Positions 4,792 through 11,602 of a stretch of 11,663 bases of DNA are shown in pieces. This DNA comes from a bacterium (GTDB taxonomy: Bacteria > Actinomycetota > Thermoleophilia > Solirubrobacterales > 70-9). Positions within the stretch are counted from its first letter, which is position 1, and every line of letters begins with the position of its first letter. The notes below the pieces were generated by a model. It was not told the origin of the DNA. It was given only the letters and a program-made list of their open reading frames with translations, and searched no databases. The stretch is from assembly GCA_002919115.1 (NCBI GenBank), contig PKER01000258.1, forward strand, positions 1 to 11,663, read 5' to 3'. The translations under genes and the position numbers were made by a program.

Positions 4792-5271
4792 ATGGTCGAC
4801 GCGCTCACCGAACCGTTCGCCCACACCATCGGCCAGCGGGCCCTGCTCGAGGTCGTGCTGATCGGCGCGGTCGCGGGGCCGCTCGGCGTCTGGGTGGTGC
4901 TGCACCGGCAGAGCTACGCCGCCGAGTCGCTCGCGCACGCGATGCTCCCGGGCCTGGTCGCGGCCGCGCCCGTGATCGACACGATCAAGCGCTGTCGCGG
5001 GGAGGGCCTCGAGGTGGTCGAGACCCCCGACCGCAGCGAGCTCTGGGCGATCCAGACTCCGCAGGCCTTCCGCGCGGACGCCCTGCGCGCCGCGCTCGAC
5101 GTCCCGCCCGAGCGCCTCGCCGCCGCCACCGACGACGCGAGCCTCGTCGAGGCCGCTGGCGGCCGGGTGCGCGTCTACCCGGTGGCCGACCCGAACCCCA
5201 AGCTCACCCGTCCCGTCGACCGGTTCCTGATCGAGGCGCTGCTCCGAGAGCGCGAGCCGCTCGCGCGCTGA
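4792..5271 (+). CDS. In-frame chimera: N-terminus of a second ZnuB-like permease joined to the C-terminal part of IspD
   Basis: Predicted 159 residues. Residues 1-58 (IGQRALLEVVLIGAVAGPLG, then WVVLHRQSYAAESLAHAMLPGLV) align with the start of the permease encoded at 3214. Residues from about 58 on are the C-terminal part of 2-C-methyl-D-erythritol 4-phosphate cytidylyltransferase: APVIDTIKR, VETPDRSELWAIQTPQAF, ATDDASLVEAAGGRVRVYP, PNPKLTRPVDRFLIEALL. R81, T89 and K137 correspond to E. coli IspD R157, T165 and K213. The N-terminal nucleotide-binding loop with the equivalents of R20 and K27, and the D106 region, are missing, as are most permease helices. Neither activity is expected. The start ATG follows the ATPase gene by 10 bases as an operon member would. 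It is either a deletion fusion or an assembly artefact. Confidence 0.88.
   Translation: MVDALTEPFAHTIGQRALLEVVLIGAVAGPLGVWVVLHRQSYAAESLAHAMLPGLVAAAPVIDTIKRCRGEGLEVVETPDRSELWAIQTPQAFRADALRAALDVPPERLAAATDDASLVEAAGGRVRVYPVADPNPKLTRPVDRFLIEALLREREPLAR
4955..4972. other. Permease/IspD fusion junction with GC-rich microhomology
   Basis: The permease homology ends at PGLVAA and the IspD homology starts at (V)AAAPV, so the joint lies within GTCGCGGCCGCGCCC, which contains the palindrome GCGGCCGC at 4960-4967. Both parent genes could encode Val-Ala-Ala-Ala here, so a short shared sequence could have guided a deletion or a false assembly join. The reading frame is kept across the joint. Confidence 0.75.
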
Positions 5272-5283
5272 GGGCGCGCCCCC

Positions 5284-5312
5284 TTGCCCGGGACGGGTGT
5301 CGAGGTTAGGAT
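5284..5312 (+). promoter_or_regulatory. Candidate promoter of the beta-helix gene
   Basis: TTGCCC (5284-5289) and TAGGAT (5307-5312) are separated by 17 bases, and each matches its sigma-70-type consensus at 4 of 6 positions. It starts 12 bases after the IspD-remnant stop and would give a leader of about 70 bases before the ATG at 5392. Confidence 0.5.
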
Positions 5313-5380
5313 CGCCTCGCCCCGCGCGGGCGCTTGGGAACCATCACGGGTGTGTTCTAAGGGGTCGACACGAGCTCTCG

Positions 5381-5386
5381 GGAGGG
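5381..5386 (+). promoter_or_regulatory. Ribosome binding site of the beta-helix gene
   Basis: GGAGGG, 5 bases before the ATG at 5392. It decides the start against the longer open frame that reaches back to 5284 and places a clean signal peptide at the N-terminus. Confidence 0.75.
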
Positions 5387-5391
5387 AACCA

Positions 5392-6867
5392 ATGGACGGT
5401 TCACGCAGCTTCGGTCTGGTGCTTGCGGGGATAGCGCTCTCGCTCCTCTTCTTGGGCACGAGCGCACAGGGCGCCGTGCGGAAAGTGCCCCAGCAGTACC
5501 CGACGATCCAGGCGGCGGTCAACGCGGCCAACCCCGGTGACACGATCGCGATCTCGAAGAAGCGCAACTTCGAGCACGTGGCCGTCTCGACCCCGCGGCT
5601 CGTGATCAAGGGTGCGAAGCGTGGCGTGTTCGTGGACGGCTTCGTTGAGGGGACCGGCAGCGGCCATCAGTTCGACATCAACGCCAACCGGGTGCGGATC
5701 GCCAACCTCGAGCTGCGCCACGGCTCGGGGATCAACTGCAATACCAGCGATCGCTGCGTGGCCAGCAAGGTGCGCTTCAAGGGCCTGTCCGACAACGACT
5801 GCTTCTACTCCGGCGGGAACGACGCCCGAGTGCTGCGCTCGACACTGACCGGCTGCGGCTACTACGGCGTGGAGATCGGGGGCGACAACGGCAAAGTCTT
5901 GCGCAGCACGATCCGCCGTGTGGACGAGGACTGCATCTACATCACGGGCAACGATGCGGTGGTCCGCAACAACGACATCCGCGCCTGCGAGGACGGCGAG
6001 GGGGTCCATATCAAGGGCGGCGACAACGCCCGGGTCGAGGGCAACCGGTTCGCCAACACGGGGAGCACCTTCGTGTGGGTGGACGGCGGCGACCGCGCCA
6101 AGGTGCTGCGCAACCGCGGCGTGGGAGGCTGGGACTACTGCTACTACCTCACGGGCGCCCGCATCCGGGCCGAAGGGAACCGCGGCCGGACGTGCGAAGG
6201 CGGTTTCTACCTGTCCGGTAACAGCCCGAAGGCGATCGCCAACCGGATCGTGGACGCGGAGAGCGACGCATTCGAGATCGACTGCTTCGCCACCTGCGCA
6301 GGGACGGTCGTGAAGGGCAACGTCGCTCGCCATCTGTCCAACGACGGCGACGGCGTGGAGGTGGCCGTCTCCGGTTCCGGAAAGGCGTTGATCCAGAACA
6401 ACCGGGTATTTGATGTGGCCGGCTACGGGTTCGACCTCTATCTGCCCAACGGCGGGCGCGTCATCGGCAACACGACGCGCGACGCCGGCTGGGAGCAAGA
6501 GGACGGCTTCTACCTGTCGGCGACCAACGTCACGGTCAAGCGCAACAAGGCGATGGGCTCCGGCGGCGACGGCTTCTGGATCACCGGTGACGACGGCCTC
6601 TTCGAGGACAACGTCGCGCGCAACAACCACGGCGACGGCTTCGATGTCTTCGGGCACGCGAACCGGCTGATCGGCAACGTCGCCCAGGGCAACAAGGCCG
6701 ACGGCATCGAGAACGAGGCGACGGACACCGTCCTGCGCCGCAACCGTGCCTCCGGCAACCGTCGCGACTGTGCGAACTCCGGCACGATCGCCGTCAAGCA
6801 GCGCAACCGCTGTGCCGACAAGTCGAACTTCAAGCAGCCCGGCACGCTGCGGAAGGCCGCGCGATAG
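5392..6867 (+). CDS. Secreted right-handed parallel beta-helix repeat protein
   Basis: Predicted 491 residues. Residues 1-28 form a signal peptide (SFGLVLAGIALSLLFLG core, cleavage probably near SAQGA). RKVPQQYPTIQAAVNAANPGDTI follows, the usual cap of pectate-lyase/NosD-like beta-helix proteins. From about residue 105 to 480 there are some 15 coils of 21-28 residues, each with a hydrophobic strand, a G-N-D type turn and an xVxxNxI strand: CFYSGGNDARVLRSTLTG, IYITGNDAVVRNNDIRAC, FWITGDDGLFEDNVARNN, FDVFGHANRLIGNVAQGN. Twelve Cys occur in the mature part, several at coil ends, so disulfides are plausible. No catalytic site could be recognised; roles in polysaccharide binding or cleavage, or adhesion, are only possible. 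It has its own promoter and ribosome site and base use a little less GC-rich than its neighbours, so it may be an insertion into an older cluster. Confidence 0.88.
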   Translation: MDGSRSFGLVLAGIALSLLFLGTSAQGAVRKVPQQYPTIQAAVNAANPGDTIAISKKRNFEHVAVSTPRLVIKGAKRGVFVDGFVEGTGSGHQFDINANRVRIANLELRHGSGINCNTSDRCVASKVRFKGLSDNDCFYSGGNDARVLRSTLTGCGYYGVEIGGDNGKVLRSTIRRVDEDCIYITGNDAVVRNNDIRACEDGEGVHIKGGDNARVEGNRFANTGSTFVWVDGGDRAKVLRNRGVGGWDYCYYLTGARIRAEGNRGRTCEGGFYLSGNSPKAIANRIVDAESDAFEIDCFATCAGTVVKGNVARHLSNDGDGVEVAVSGSGKALIQNNRVFDVAGYGFDLYLPNGGRVIGNTTRDAGWEQEDGFYLSATNVTVKRNKAMGSGGDGFWITGDDGLFEDNVARNNHGDGFDVFGHANRLIGNVAQGNKADGIENEATDTVLRRNRASGNRRDCANSGTIAVKQRNRCADKSNFKQPGTLRKAAR

Positions 6868-6895
6868 CGGTCGCCGCTTCGGCCGGCGGGGCCGC
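6867..6895. terminator. GC-rich hairpin between convergent genes, possible bidirectional terminator
   Basis: CGCCG (6872-6876) pairs with CGGCG (6884-6888) around a 7-base loop, and GCGG (6867-6870) with CCGC (6892-6895) extends the stem across small bulges. It fills the 32-base gap between the ends of the beta-helix gene (+) and the small membrane protein gene (-). There is no T tract, so termination is only suggested by position. Confidence 0.35.
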
Positions 6896-6899
6896 CACG

Positions 6900-7070
6900 C
6901 TAGGGGCGCAGCAGGACGAAGATGAGCGCTGCCGCGAAAGCGAGCACGCCGAACGTCATCGCCGTGCCGAGATTCGCAGCGCCCGCGAGCTCGGCGACGA
7001 TCGTGGCGAGCGCGAACGCCGCCGCGAGGAGCACGAGGTCGGTCGCGGTCCTGGGTAGCTTCTCGCCCAC
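6900..7070 (-). CDS. Small two-helix membrane protein, function unknown
   Basis: Predicted 56 residues starting at a GTG (7068-7070). It has two hydrophobic segments, about 12-30 (LVLLAAAFALATIVAELAG) and 37-54 (AMTFGVLAFAAALIFVLL), joined by AANLGT, and ends in LLRP. There is one acidic residue (E27) near the end of the first helix and no metal or catalytic motif. No ribosome site precedes it, but TACGCT (plus 7083-7078) ends 7 bases upstream, as for a leaderless start. It lies head to head with the PHP gene, 48 bases apart, and tail to tail with the beta-helix gene. I do not recognise a named family. The frame could be opened further upstream, but that would cross the PHP gene. Confidence 0.68.
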   Translation of the reverse strand: MGEKLPRTATDLVLLAAAFALATIVAELAGAANLGTAMTFGVLAFAAALIFVLLRP

Positions 7071-7077
7071 GCCGCCG

Positions 7078-7109
7078 AGCGTAGCCGAGACGGCTGCTTC
7101 GCGTACCCT
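7078..7109. promoter_or_regulatory. Divergent TANNNT -10 boxes in a 48-base gap
   Basis: TACGCT on the minus strand (7083-7078) is placed for the small membrane protein gene, and TACCCT on the plus strand (7104-7109) for the PHP gene, ending 9 bases before its ATG at 7119. No clear -35 elements are visible. GGGGAG directly abuts the ATG and is too close to be a normal ribosome site. Confidence 0.45.
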
Positions 7110-7118
7110 GCTGGGGAG

Positions 7119-7943
7119 ATGCTGACCGACTACCACCTGCACCTGCGCCCGGACGACCCGGACGCGACCCCGGAGAAGTACTTCACGGAGGAGAACGTCG
7201 AGCGCTACCTCGAGGCGGCCCGCGCCGCCGGCGTCGAGGAGATCGGCGTCTCCGAGCACATCCACCGCTTCAAGACCGCGCTCGAGATCTGGGACCATCC
7301 GTTCTGGCAGGAGAGCGCCGTCGACGACCTCGACGCCTACTGCGACTTCGTCGTCGGCACCCCGCTGCGGCTCGGGATCGAGATGGACTGGGTGCCCGGC
7401 CGCGAGGAGCGGATCGCGAGCGTGCTCGACGCGCACCCGTTCGACTACGTCGTGGGCTCCGTGCACTTCGTCGACTACGGGTCCATCGACTACGACCGCT
7501 TCGACGCCTGGCGGGACGTGCCCGACCCGGACCGCCTCTGGGACATGTACTTCACCCGCCTGGCCGATGCTGCGCGCAGCGGGCTCTACGACATCCTCGC
7601 CCACCCCGACCTGATCAAGTACTGGGGCGACCGCAGGCCCAAGCCGAGCCGCGACCCCCGCTTCTACTACGAGCGCGCGGTGGAGGCGATCGCCGAGAGC
7701 GGCATCGCGGTCGAGGTCTCGACCGCGGGCTACCGCAAGCCCGCCAGCGAGCTCTACCCGGCGGACGCGTTCGCCGAGATGTTGGTCGAGGCGGGCGCGA
7801 CCTTCGCCCTCTCCTCCGACGCCCACCTGCCGGAGGAAGTCGGGCACTCGTACGAGCGCGCCGTCGAGACGATGCGCGGCTGGGGCGTGAACGAGATCGC
7901 GGTCTTCGAGAAGCGCCAGCGCCGGACGGTGGAGCTCGGGTGA
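7119..7943 (+). CDS. PHP-domain phosphoesterase (histidinol-phosphatase-like)
   Basis: Predicted 274 residues. All metal-site motifs of the PHP family are present in order: DYHLHLR (D4, H6, H8), SEHIHR (E46, H47, H49), GIEMDW (E88), GSVHFVD (H116), LAHPDL (H162) and SSDAHL (D234, H236). The order and the EHxHR and GSVHF forms are typical of HisJ-like histidinol-phosphate phosphatases, which release phosphate in histidine synthesis using a cluster of metal ions, often zinc or manganese. No histidine genes are nearby, so another phosphoester substrate is possible and the symbol is left out. The protein is cytoplasmic. The ATG at 7119 is close after a TACCCT box. The gene ends in a GTGA overlap with ispF, so the two are coupled. 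Confidence 0.9.
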   Translation: MLTDYHLHLRPDDPDATPEKYFTEENVERYLEAARAAGVEEIGVSEHIHRFKTALEIWDHPFWQESAVDDLDAYCDFVVGTPLRLGIEMDWVPGREERIASVLDAHPFDYVVGSVHFVDYGSIDYDRFDAWRDVPDPDRLWDMYFTRLADAARSGLYDILAHPDLIKYWGDRRPKPSRDPRFYYERAVEAIAESGIAVEVSTAGYRKPASELYPADAFAEMLVEAGATFALSSDAHLPEEVGHSYERAVETMRGWGVNEIAVFEKRQRRTVELG

Positions 7944-8401
7944 GCCCGCGGGTCGGCGTCGGCTACGACAGTCACCGCTTCGCGCAGGGGCGCCGGCTGG
8001 TCCTCGGCGGCGTCGAGATCCCGCACGAGCTGGGGCTCGCCGGGCACTCCGACGCCGACGTTCTGGCGCACGCCATCACCGACGCCGTGCTCGGCGCCGC
8101 TGGCCTGGGCGACATCGGCGAGCACTTCCCGCCCGACGACGAGCGCTGGCGCGACGCCGACTCGATCGAGCTCCTGCGCACGGCGGCCGCGATGGTGCCG
8201 GGCGCGGTGGTGAACGTCGACGCGACGGTGATCTGCGAGCGCCCGCGCCTCGGCGAGCACCGGGCCGAGATGCAGCGGATCCTGGGCGACGCTCTGGGCT
8301 GCCCGGTCAGCGTCAAGGCGACGACGAACGAGGGGATGGGGTGGATCGGCCGCGGCGAGGGCATCGCCTGCATCGCGGTCGCGATGGTCGACCTCGGGTG
8401 A
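7940..8401 (+). CDS. ispF: 2-C-methyl-D-erythritol 2,4-cyclodiphosphate synthase
   Basis: Predicted 153 residues, about the usual length. It turns CDP-methylerythritol 2-phosphate into the cyclic diphosphate with release of CMP, the fifth step of the MEP isoprenoid pathway, in the cytoplasm as a trimer. Visible motifs are VGVGYDSHRF (D10, H12), the signature SDADVLAHAITDAVLGAA (H44), GDIGEHFPP and KATTNEGMGWIGRGEGIAC (K126, E140). D10, H12 and H44 correspond to the metal ligands D8, H10 and H42 of E. coli IspF. The GTG at 7940 overlaps the PHP stop by 4 bases. The pathway partner ispD lies upstream but only as a truncated, fused remnant, so the intact enzyme must come from elsewhere if the assembly is right. 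Confidence 0.96.
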   Translation: MSPRVGVGYDSHRFAQGRRLVLGGVEIPHELGLAGHSDADVLAHAITDAVLGAAGLGDIGEHFPPDDERWRDADSIELLRTAAAMVPGAVVNVDATVICERPRLGEHRAEMQRILGDALGCPVSVKATTNEGMGWIGRGEGIACIAVAMVDLG

Positions 8402-8424
8402 GGGAGATGGCCGTCCCGGCTGGG

Positions 8425-8430
8425 TAGGGT
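8425..8430 (+). promoter_or_regulatory. Candidate -10 box (TAGGGT) for a leaderless acyl-CoA synthetase mRNA
   Basis: TAGGGT ends 6 bases before the ATG at 8437, so initiation 7 bases downstream of the box would fall on the A of the ATG. No Shine-Dalgarno sequence lies between. Confidence 0.5.
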
Positions 8431-8436
8431 ACGGCC

Positions 8437-10107
8437 ATGAGCGAGAGGTTGTCAGGCTTGGCTCAGCCCGTGCTTCAGCGCGCCCAGCACATCCAGATCG
8501 GATCGCTCGGAGCGCTCCCTGACGTGCCCTTCAACCTGAGGGTGCTGGCCGAGGCGGGGGTCGTGAGGCCCATGCGCCCGGACATCGCGCTCCAGGTGGC
8601 GCGCGAGCTGCGGCGCTGGGGGGCGTCGCCCGCCGCGGGCGTGACGATGTGCGCGCTGCGCTACCCCGATGAGCCCATGGTGGTCGACGAGGCCGGGACG
8701 CTCACCTTCGCGCAGGTGCACAGCCGCACGAACCGGCTCGCGCGGGCGCTCCGCCGCGAGGGTGTGCGCGCCGGCGACGGCGTCGCGATCCTCGCCCGCA
8801 ACCACCGCGGCTTCATCGAGTCGGTGCTGGCGCTCGCCAAGCTCGGCGCCAGCGCGCTGATGATGAACACGATGTTCAGCGGCCCGCAGCTCGCGGGCGT
8901 GGTCCGCGAGGAGAAGCCCCGGGCGCTGATCTACGACAGCGAGTTCGCCGGGCTGCTCTCCCGGGTCGAGGGCGACCTCGTGCGCTTCGTGGCCTGGGAG
9001 GAGGAGGGGGACGAGACCGGGGACCGGTCGCTTGAGAGCCTGATCGAGTCCGAACCGGACGACTCGGACCTCGAGCCCCCGGAGCGCCGCAGCCACTTCA
9101 TCATCCTGACCTCCGGCACCACCGGTGCGCCCAAGGGCGCGCGCCGCACCCAGCCGGCCACGCTCTCGCCGATCGCCTCGCTGCTCGACCGGATCCCGCT
9201 GCGCTCGCGCGAGCGCACGGTGATCGCCGCCCCGCTGTTCCACTCCTGGGGCTTCCTGCACTTCTCGATCGGGCTCTCGCTCGGCTCGACCTACGTCCTG
9301 CGCCGCAAGTTCGACCCCGAGGCGACGCTCGCGATGGTCGCGGAGAACCGCGCCGAGGCGCTCATCGTCGTGCCGGTGATGATGCAGCGCATCCTCGAGC
9401 TGCCCGACGCGACGATCGCCTCGTACGACACCTCCTCGCTGCGCGTGACGGCGGCGAGCGGCTCGGCGCTCCCGGGGCCCTTGGCGACGCGCTGGATGGA
9501 CACCTTCGGCGACAACCTCTACAACCTCTACGGGTCGACCGAGGTGGCCTGGGCCACGATCGCGACTCCCGCGGACCTGCGCGCCGCGCCGGGGACGGCC
9601 GGGCGGCCGCCGCACGGCACGCGCCTCGCGATCTTCGACGCCCACGGCAAGCCGGTGCCCCCGGGCGAGACCGGCCGGATCTTCGTCGGCAACGAGATGC
9701 GGATGGAGGGCTACACCGGCGGCGGCAACAAGGACGTGATCGACGGCCTGCTCTGCTCGGGCGATGTCGGCCACCTCGACGAGGAGGGGCGCCTGTTCAT
9801 CGACGGCCGCGACGACGAGATGATCGTCTCGGGCGGCGAGAACGTGTTCCCGCGCGAGGTCGAGGACCTGCTCGCGGGCCACGACGCCGTCAAGGAGGTC
9901 GCCGTCGTGGGCGTCGACGACGAGGAGTTCGGCCAGCGCCTCAAGGCGGTGATCGTGCTCAACGACGGCGCGGAGTGGAGCGCCGACGAGGTCAAGCGCT
10001 TCGTCAAGGAGAACCTCGCCGCCTACAAGGTCCCGCGCGACGTCGAGTTCATCGACGAGCTGCCGCGCAACGCCACCGGCAAGATCCTGAAGCGCGAGCT
10101 CGTCTGA
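8437..10107 (+). CDS. Acyl-CoA synthetase (AMP-forming, FadD-like)
   Basis: Predicted 556 residues. It activates a carboxylic acid, probably a fatty acid, to acyl-AMP and then acyl-CoA. Adenylate-forming motifs are complete: phosphate loop LTSGTTGAPKG (224-234), LYGSTE (364-369), GDVGHLDEEGR (D443), DGRDDEMIVSGGENVFP with hinge R458, and the catalytic lysine K549 in NATGKILKREL. A ~65-residue N-terminal extension before the core (SLGALPDVPFNLRVLAEAG, VRPMRPDIALQVARELRRWG) resembles some mycobacterial FadD proteins, which are often peripherally membrane-associated; that link is from memory of the family. The substrate chain length cannot be read. It has its own TANNNT box and sits between ispF and cysS with no functional tie to either. 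Confidence 0.92.
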   Translation: MSERLSGLAQPVLQRAQHIQIGSLGALPDVPFNLRVLAEAGVVRPMRPDIALQVARELRRWGASPAAGVTMCALRYPDEPMVVDEAGTLTFAQVHSRTNRLARALRREGVRAGDGVAILARNHRGFIESVLALAKLGASALMMNTMFSGPQLAGVVREEKPRALIYDSEFAGLLSRVEGDLVRFVAWEEEGDETGDRSLESLIESEPDDSDLEPPERRSHFIILTSGTTGAPKGARRTQPATLSPIASLLDRIPLRSRERTVIAAPLFHSWGFLHFSIGLSLGSTYVLRRKFDPEATLAMVAENRAEALIVVPVMMQRILELPDATIASYDTSSLRVTAASGSALPGPLATRWMDTFGDNLYNLYGSTEVAWATIATPADLRAAPGTAGRPPHGTRLAIFDAHGKPVPPGETGRIFVGNEMRMEGYTGGGNKDVIDGLLCSGDVGHLDEEGRLFIDGRDDEMIVSGGENVFPREVEDLLAGHDAVKEVAVVGVDDEEFGQRLKAVIVLNDGAEWSADEVKRFVKENLAAYKVPRDVEFIDELPRNATGKILKRELV

Positions 10108-10129
10108 CTCTCGGCCGGCCGTGCGATCC

Positions 10130-10146
10130 CGTTGCCCATCGCAACG
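10130..10146. terminator. Small hairpin after the acyl-CoA synthetase gene, possible terminator
   Basis: CGTTGC (10130-10135) and GCAACG (10141-10146) form a perfect 6-bp stem with a 5-base loop (CCATC), followed by TTCTCGCTCGTTC, which is only modestly T-rich. It lies 23 bases after the stop, in the 135-base gap before cysS. The rest of that gap shows only the cysS -10 box. Confidence 0.35.
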
Positions 10147-10229
10147 TTCTCGCTCGTTCGGCGGGGGAGGCGGGGTGCCTTCTGCTTGCAGGCCGGGCGC
10201 CTGACCCGCTTGCCCGGCGGCGGCGCGAC

Positions 10230-10235
10230 TACGAT
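10230..10235 (+). promoter_or_regulatory. Candidate -10 box (TACGAT) for a leaderless cysS mRNA
   Basis: TACGAT matches TATAAT at 4 of 6 positions and ends 7 bases before the GTG at 10243. TTGCCC at 10210-10215 is only 14 bases upstream, too close for a usual -35. No ribosome site precedes the GTG. Confidence 0.45.
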
Positions 10236-10242
10236 CCCGTCT

Positions 10243-11598
10243 GTGCGAGAGGTCCGCATCCGCGACACCCTGAGCGGCGAGCTGGTCAAGCTCGAGCCGC
10301 GCGAGCCCGGCAAGGTCGGGATCTACGCGTGCGGCCCGACCGTGTACTCGCGCATCCACGTCGGCAACGCGCGGCCCTACGTGGTCTTCATGCTCCTGCG
10401 CCGCTTCCTCCGGCGCCTCGGCTACGAGGTGAAGCTGGTCATCAACGTCACCGACGTCAACGACAAGATCTACGACGCGGCGCGCGCGGCCGGCGTCCCG
10501 TCCGCGGAGCACGCGGCCGAGATGATCCGGCTGTACGAGGAGGACACCAACCGCCTCGGGCTGGGCCGCCCGGACGCGGAGCCGCGGGCGACCGAGACCA
10601 TGCCCGAGATCATCGAGCTGATCGGCGAGCTGATCGCCAAGGGCCACGCCTACGAGTCGGGCGGCGACGTGTACTTCCGCGTGCGCAGCTTCCCCGAGTA
10701 CGGGAAGCTCTCCAACCGCGACCCCGCCGACATGGACCAGGGCGAGGAGGCGGGCAGCGCGAGCCTCAAGGAGGACCCGCTCGACTTCGCGCTCTGGAAG
10801 GCCCACAAGGAGGGCGAGGACACCAAGTGGGACTCGCCCTGGGGCCCGGGGCGCCCGGGCTGGCACATCGAGTGCTCGGCGATGGCCGAGGCGCTGCTCG
10901 GCGCGGACTTCGAGATCCACGGCGGCGGCTCCGACCTGGTCTTCCCGCACCACGAGAACGAGGTGGCGCAGAGCGAGGCGGCGCGCGGGGTGCCGCTCGC
11001 CCGGATCTGGATGCACAACGGGATGATCCGGGTCGCCGACGAGAAGATGTCGAAGTCCGTCGGCAACATCTTCCAGCTCGCCGAGGCCCTCGACCGCTAC
11101 GGCCCGCAGCCGGTCGTCGCTTACCTGATCTCCGGCCACTACCGCCAGCCGCTCGAGTTCTCCGAGCGCGCGCTCGACGAGGCGAAGGCGCGCGTCGAGC
11201 GCATCCGCAACTTCCTGCGCGCGCCCGCGCAGGACGGGGCGGGGGAGGAGGACGAGTTCGTGGCCGCCCGCCGCGAGGCCTTCCTCGACGCCCTCGCCGA
11301 CGACTTCAACACGCCCAAGGCGTTCGCCGCCCTTTTCGAGCTGATCGGCGAGGCCAACAAGCGGCCGCTCGCCGGGGCCCGGGCCGCGGTCGCCGACCTG
11401 CTCCCGCTGCTCGGCCTGGAGGCGCTCCTCGAAGAGGACGAGGAGGTCGACCCCGAGGCCGAGCGCCTGCTCGCCGAGCGTGAGCGGGCGCGGGCCGAGC
11501 GCGACTTCGAGCGCGCCGACCGGATCCGCGACGAGCTCATCGCGCGCGGCTACGAGGTCCGCGACTCCGCCGACGGGCCGCGGCTCGTGCGGCGCTAG
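10243..11598 (+). CDS. cysS: Cysteinyl-tRNA synthetase
   Basis: Predicted 451 residues (E. coli enzyme 461). It charges tRNA-Cys with cysteine using ATP. Class I motifs: the HIGH-type H39-V-G-N42 within CGPTVYSRIHVGNARP and KMSKS at 268-272. The active-site zinc ligands C30, C211, H236 and E240 are all present and line up with E. coli C28, C209, H234 and E238. A DALR-type helical region and a charged tail (about 420-451, ERARAERDFERADRIRDEL then IARGYEV) complete the enzyme. The presence of this tail and the length argue against the shorter mycothiol ligase MshC. The GTG at 10243 is chosen because homology starts just after it and a TACGAT box lies 7 bases upstream; the open frame back to 10132 would add 37 unrelated residues. 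rlmB follows 4 bases after the stop. Confidence 0.96.
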   Translation: MREVRIRDTLSGELVKLEPREPGKVGIYACGPTVYSRIHVGNARPYVVFMLLRRFLRRLGYEVKLVINVTDVNDKIYDAARAAGVPSAEHAAEMIRLYEEDTNRLGLGRPDAEPRATETMPEIIELIGELIAKGHAYESGGDVYFRVRSFPEYGKLSNRDPADMDQGEEAGSASLKEDPLDFALWKAHKEGEDTKWDSPWGPGRPGWHIECSAMAEALLGADFEIHGGGSDLVFPHHENEVAQSEAARGVPLARIWMHNGMIRVADEKMSKSVGNIFQLAEALDRYGPQPVVAYLISGHYRQPLEFSERALDEAKARVERIRNFLRAPAQDGAGEEDEFVAARREAFLDALADDFNTPKAFAALFELIGEANKRPLAGARAAVADLLPLLGLEALLEEDEEVDPEAERLLAERERARAERDFERADRIRDELIARGYEVRDSADGPRLVRR

Positions 11599-11602
11599 GC
11601 CG

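Noticed and set aside
4792..5271. Annotating the frame simply as IspD or as a full permease
   Set aside because: Each half lacks the essential part of its family, so either single name would mislead.
5401..6657. Minus-strand frame of 418 codons opposite the beta-helix gene
   Set aside because: No motifs, no ribosome site, and the plus-strand frame has a signal peptide and regular repeats.
10108..10242. T-box or other amino-acid-sensing leader before cysS
   Set aside because: The -10 box lies 7 bases before the start, leaving no leader, and no T-box core sequence or specifier stem is visible.
10132..10242. Earlier start of cysS at 10132
   Set aside because: It would add 37 residues without family similarity and would cover the hairpin and the -10 box.
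8452..11139. Very long minus-strand open frame opposite the acyl-CoA synthetase and cysS genes
   Set aside because: Its translation is Arg/Val/Ala/His-rich without family motifs, while the plus strand encodes two fully motif-supported enzymes. Such mirror frames are usual in GC-rich DNA.
10243..11598. Mycothiol ligase MshC instead of CysRS
   Set aside because: The C-terminal anticodon-side region, the length and the KMSKS form fit cysteinyl-tRNA synthetase better.
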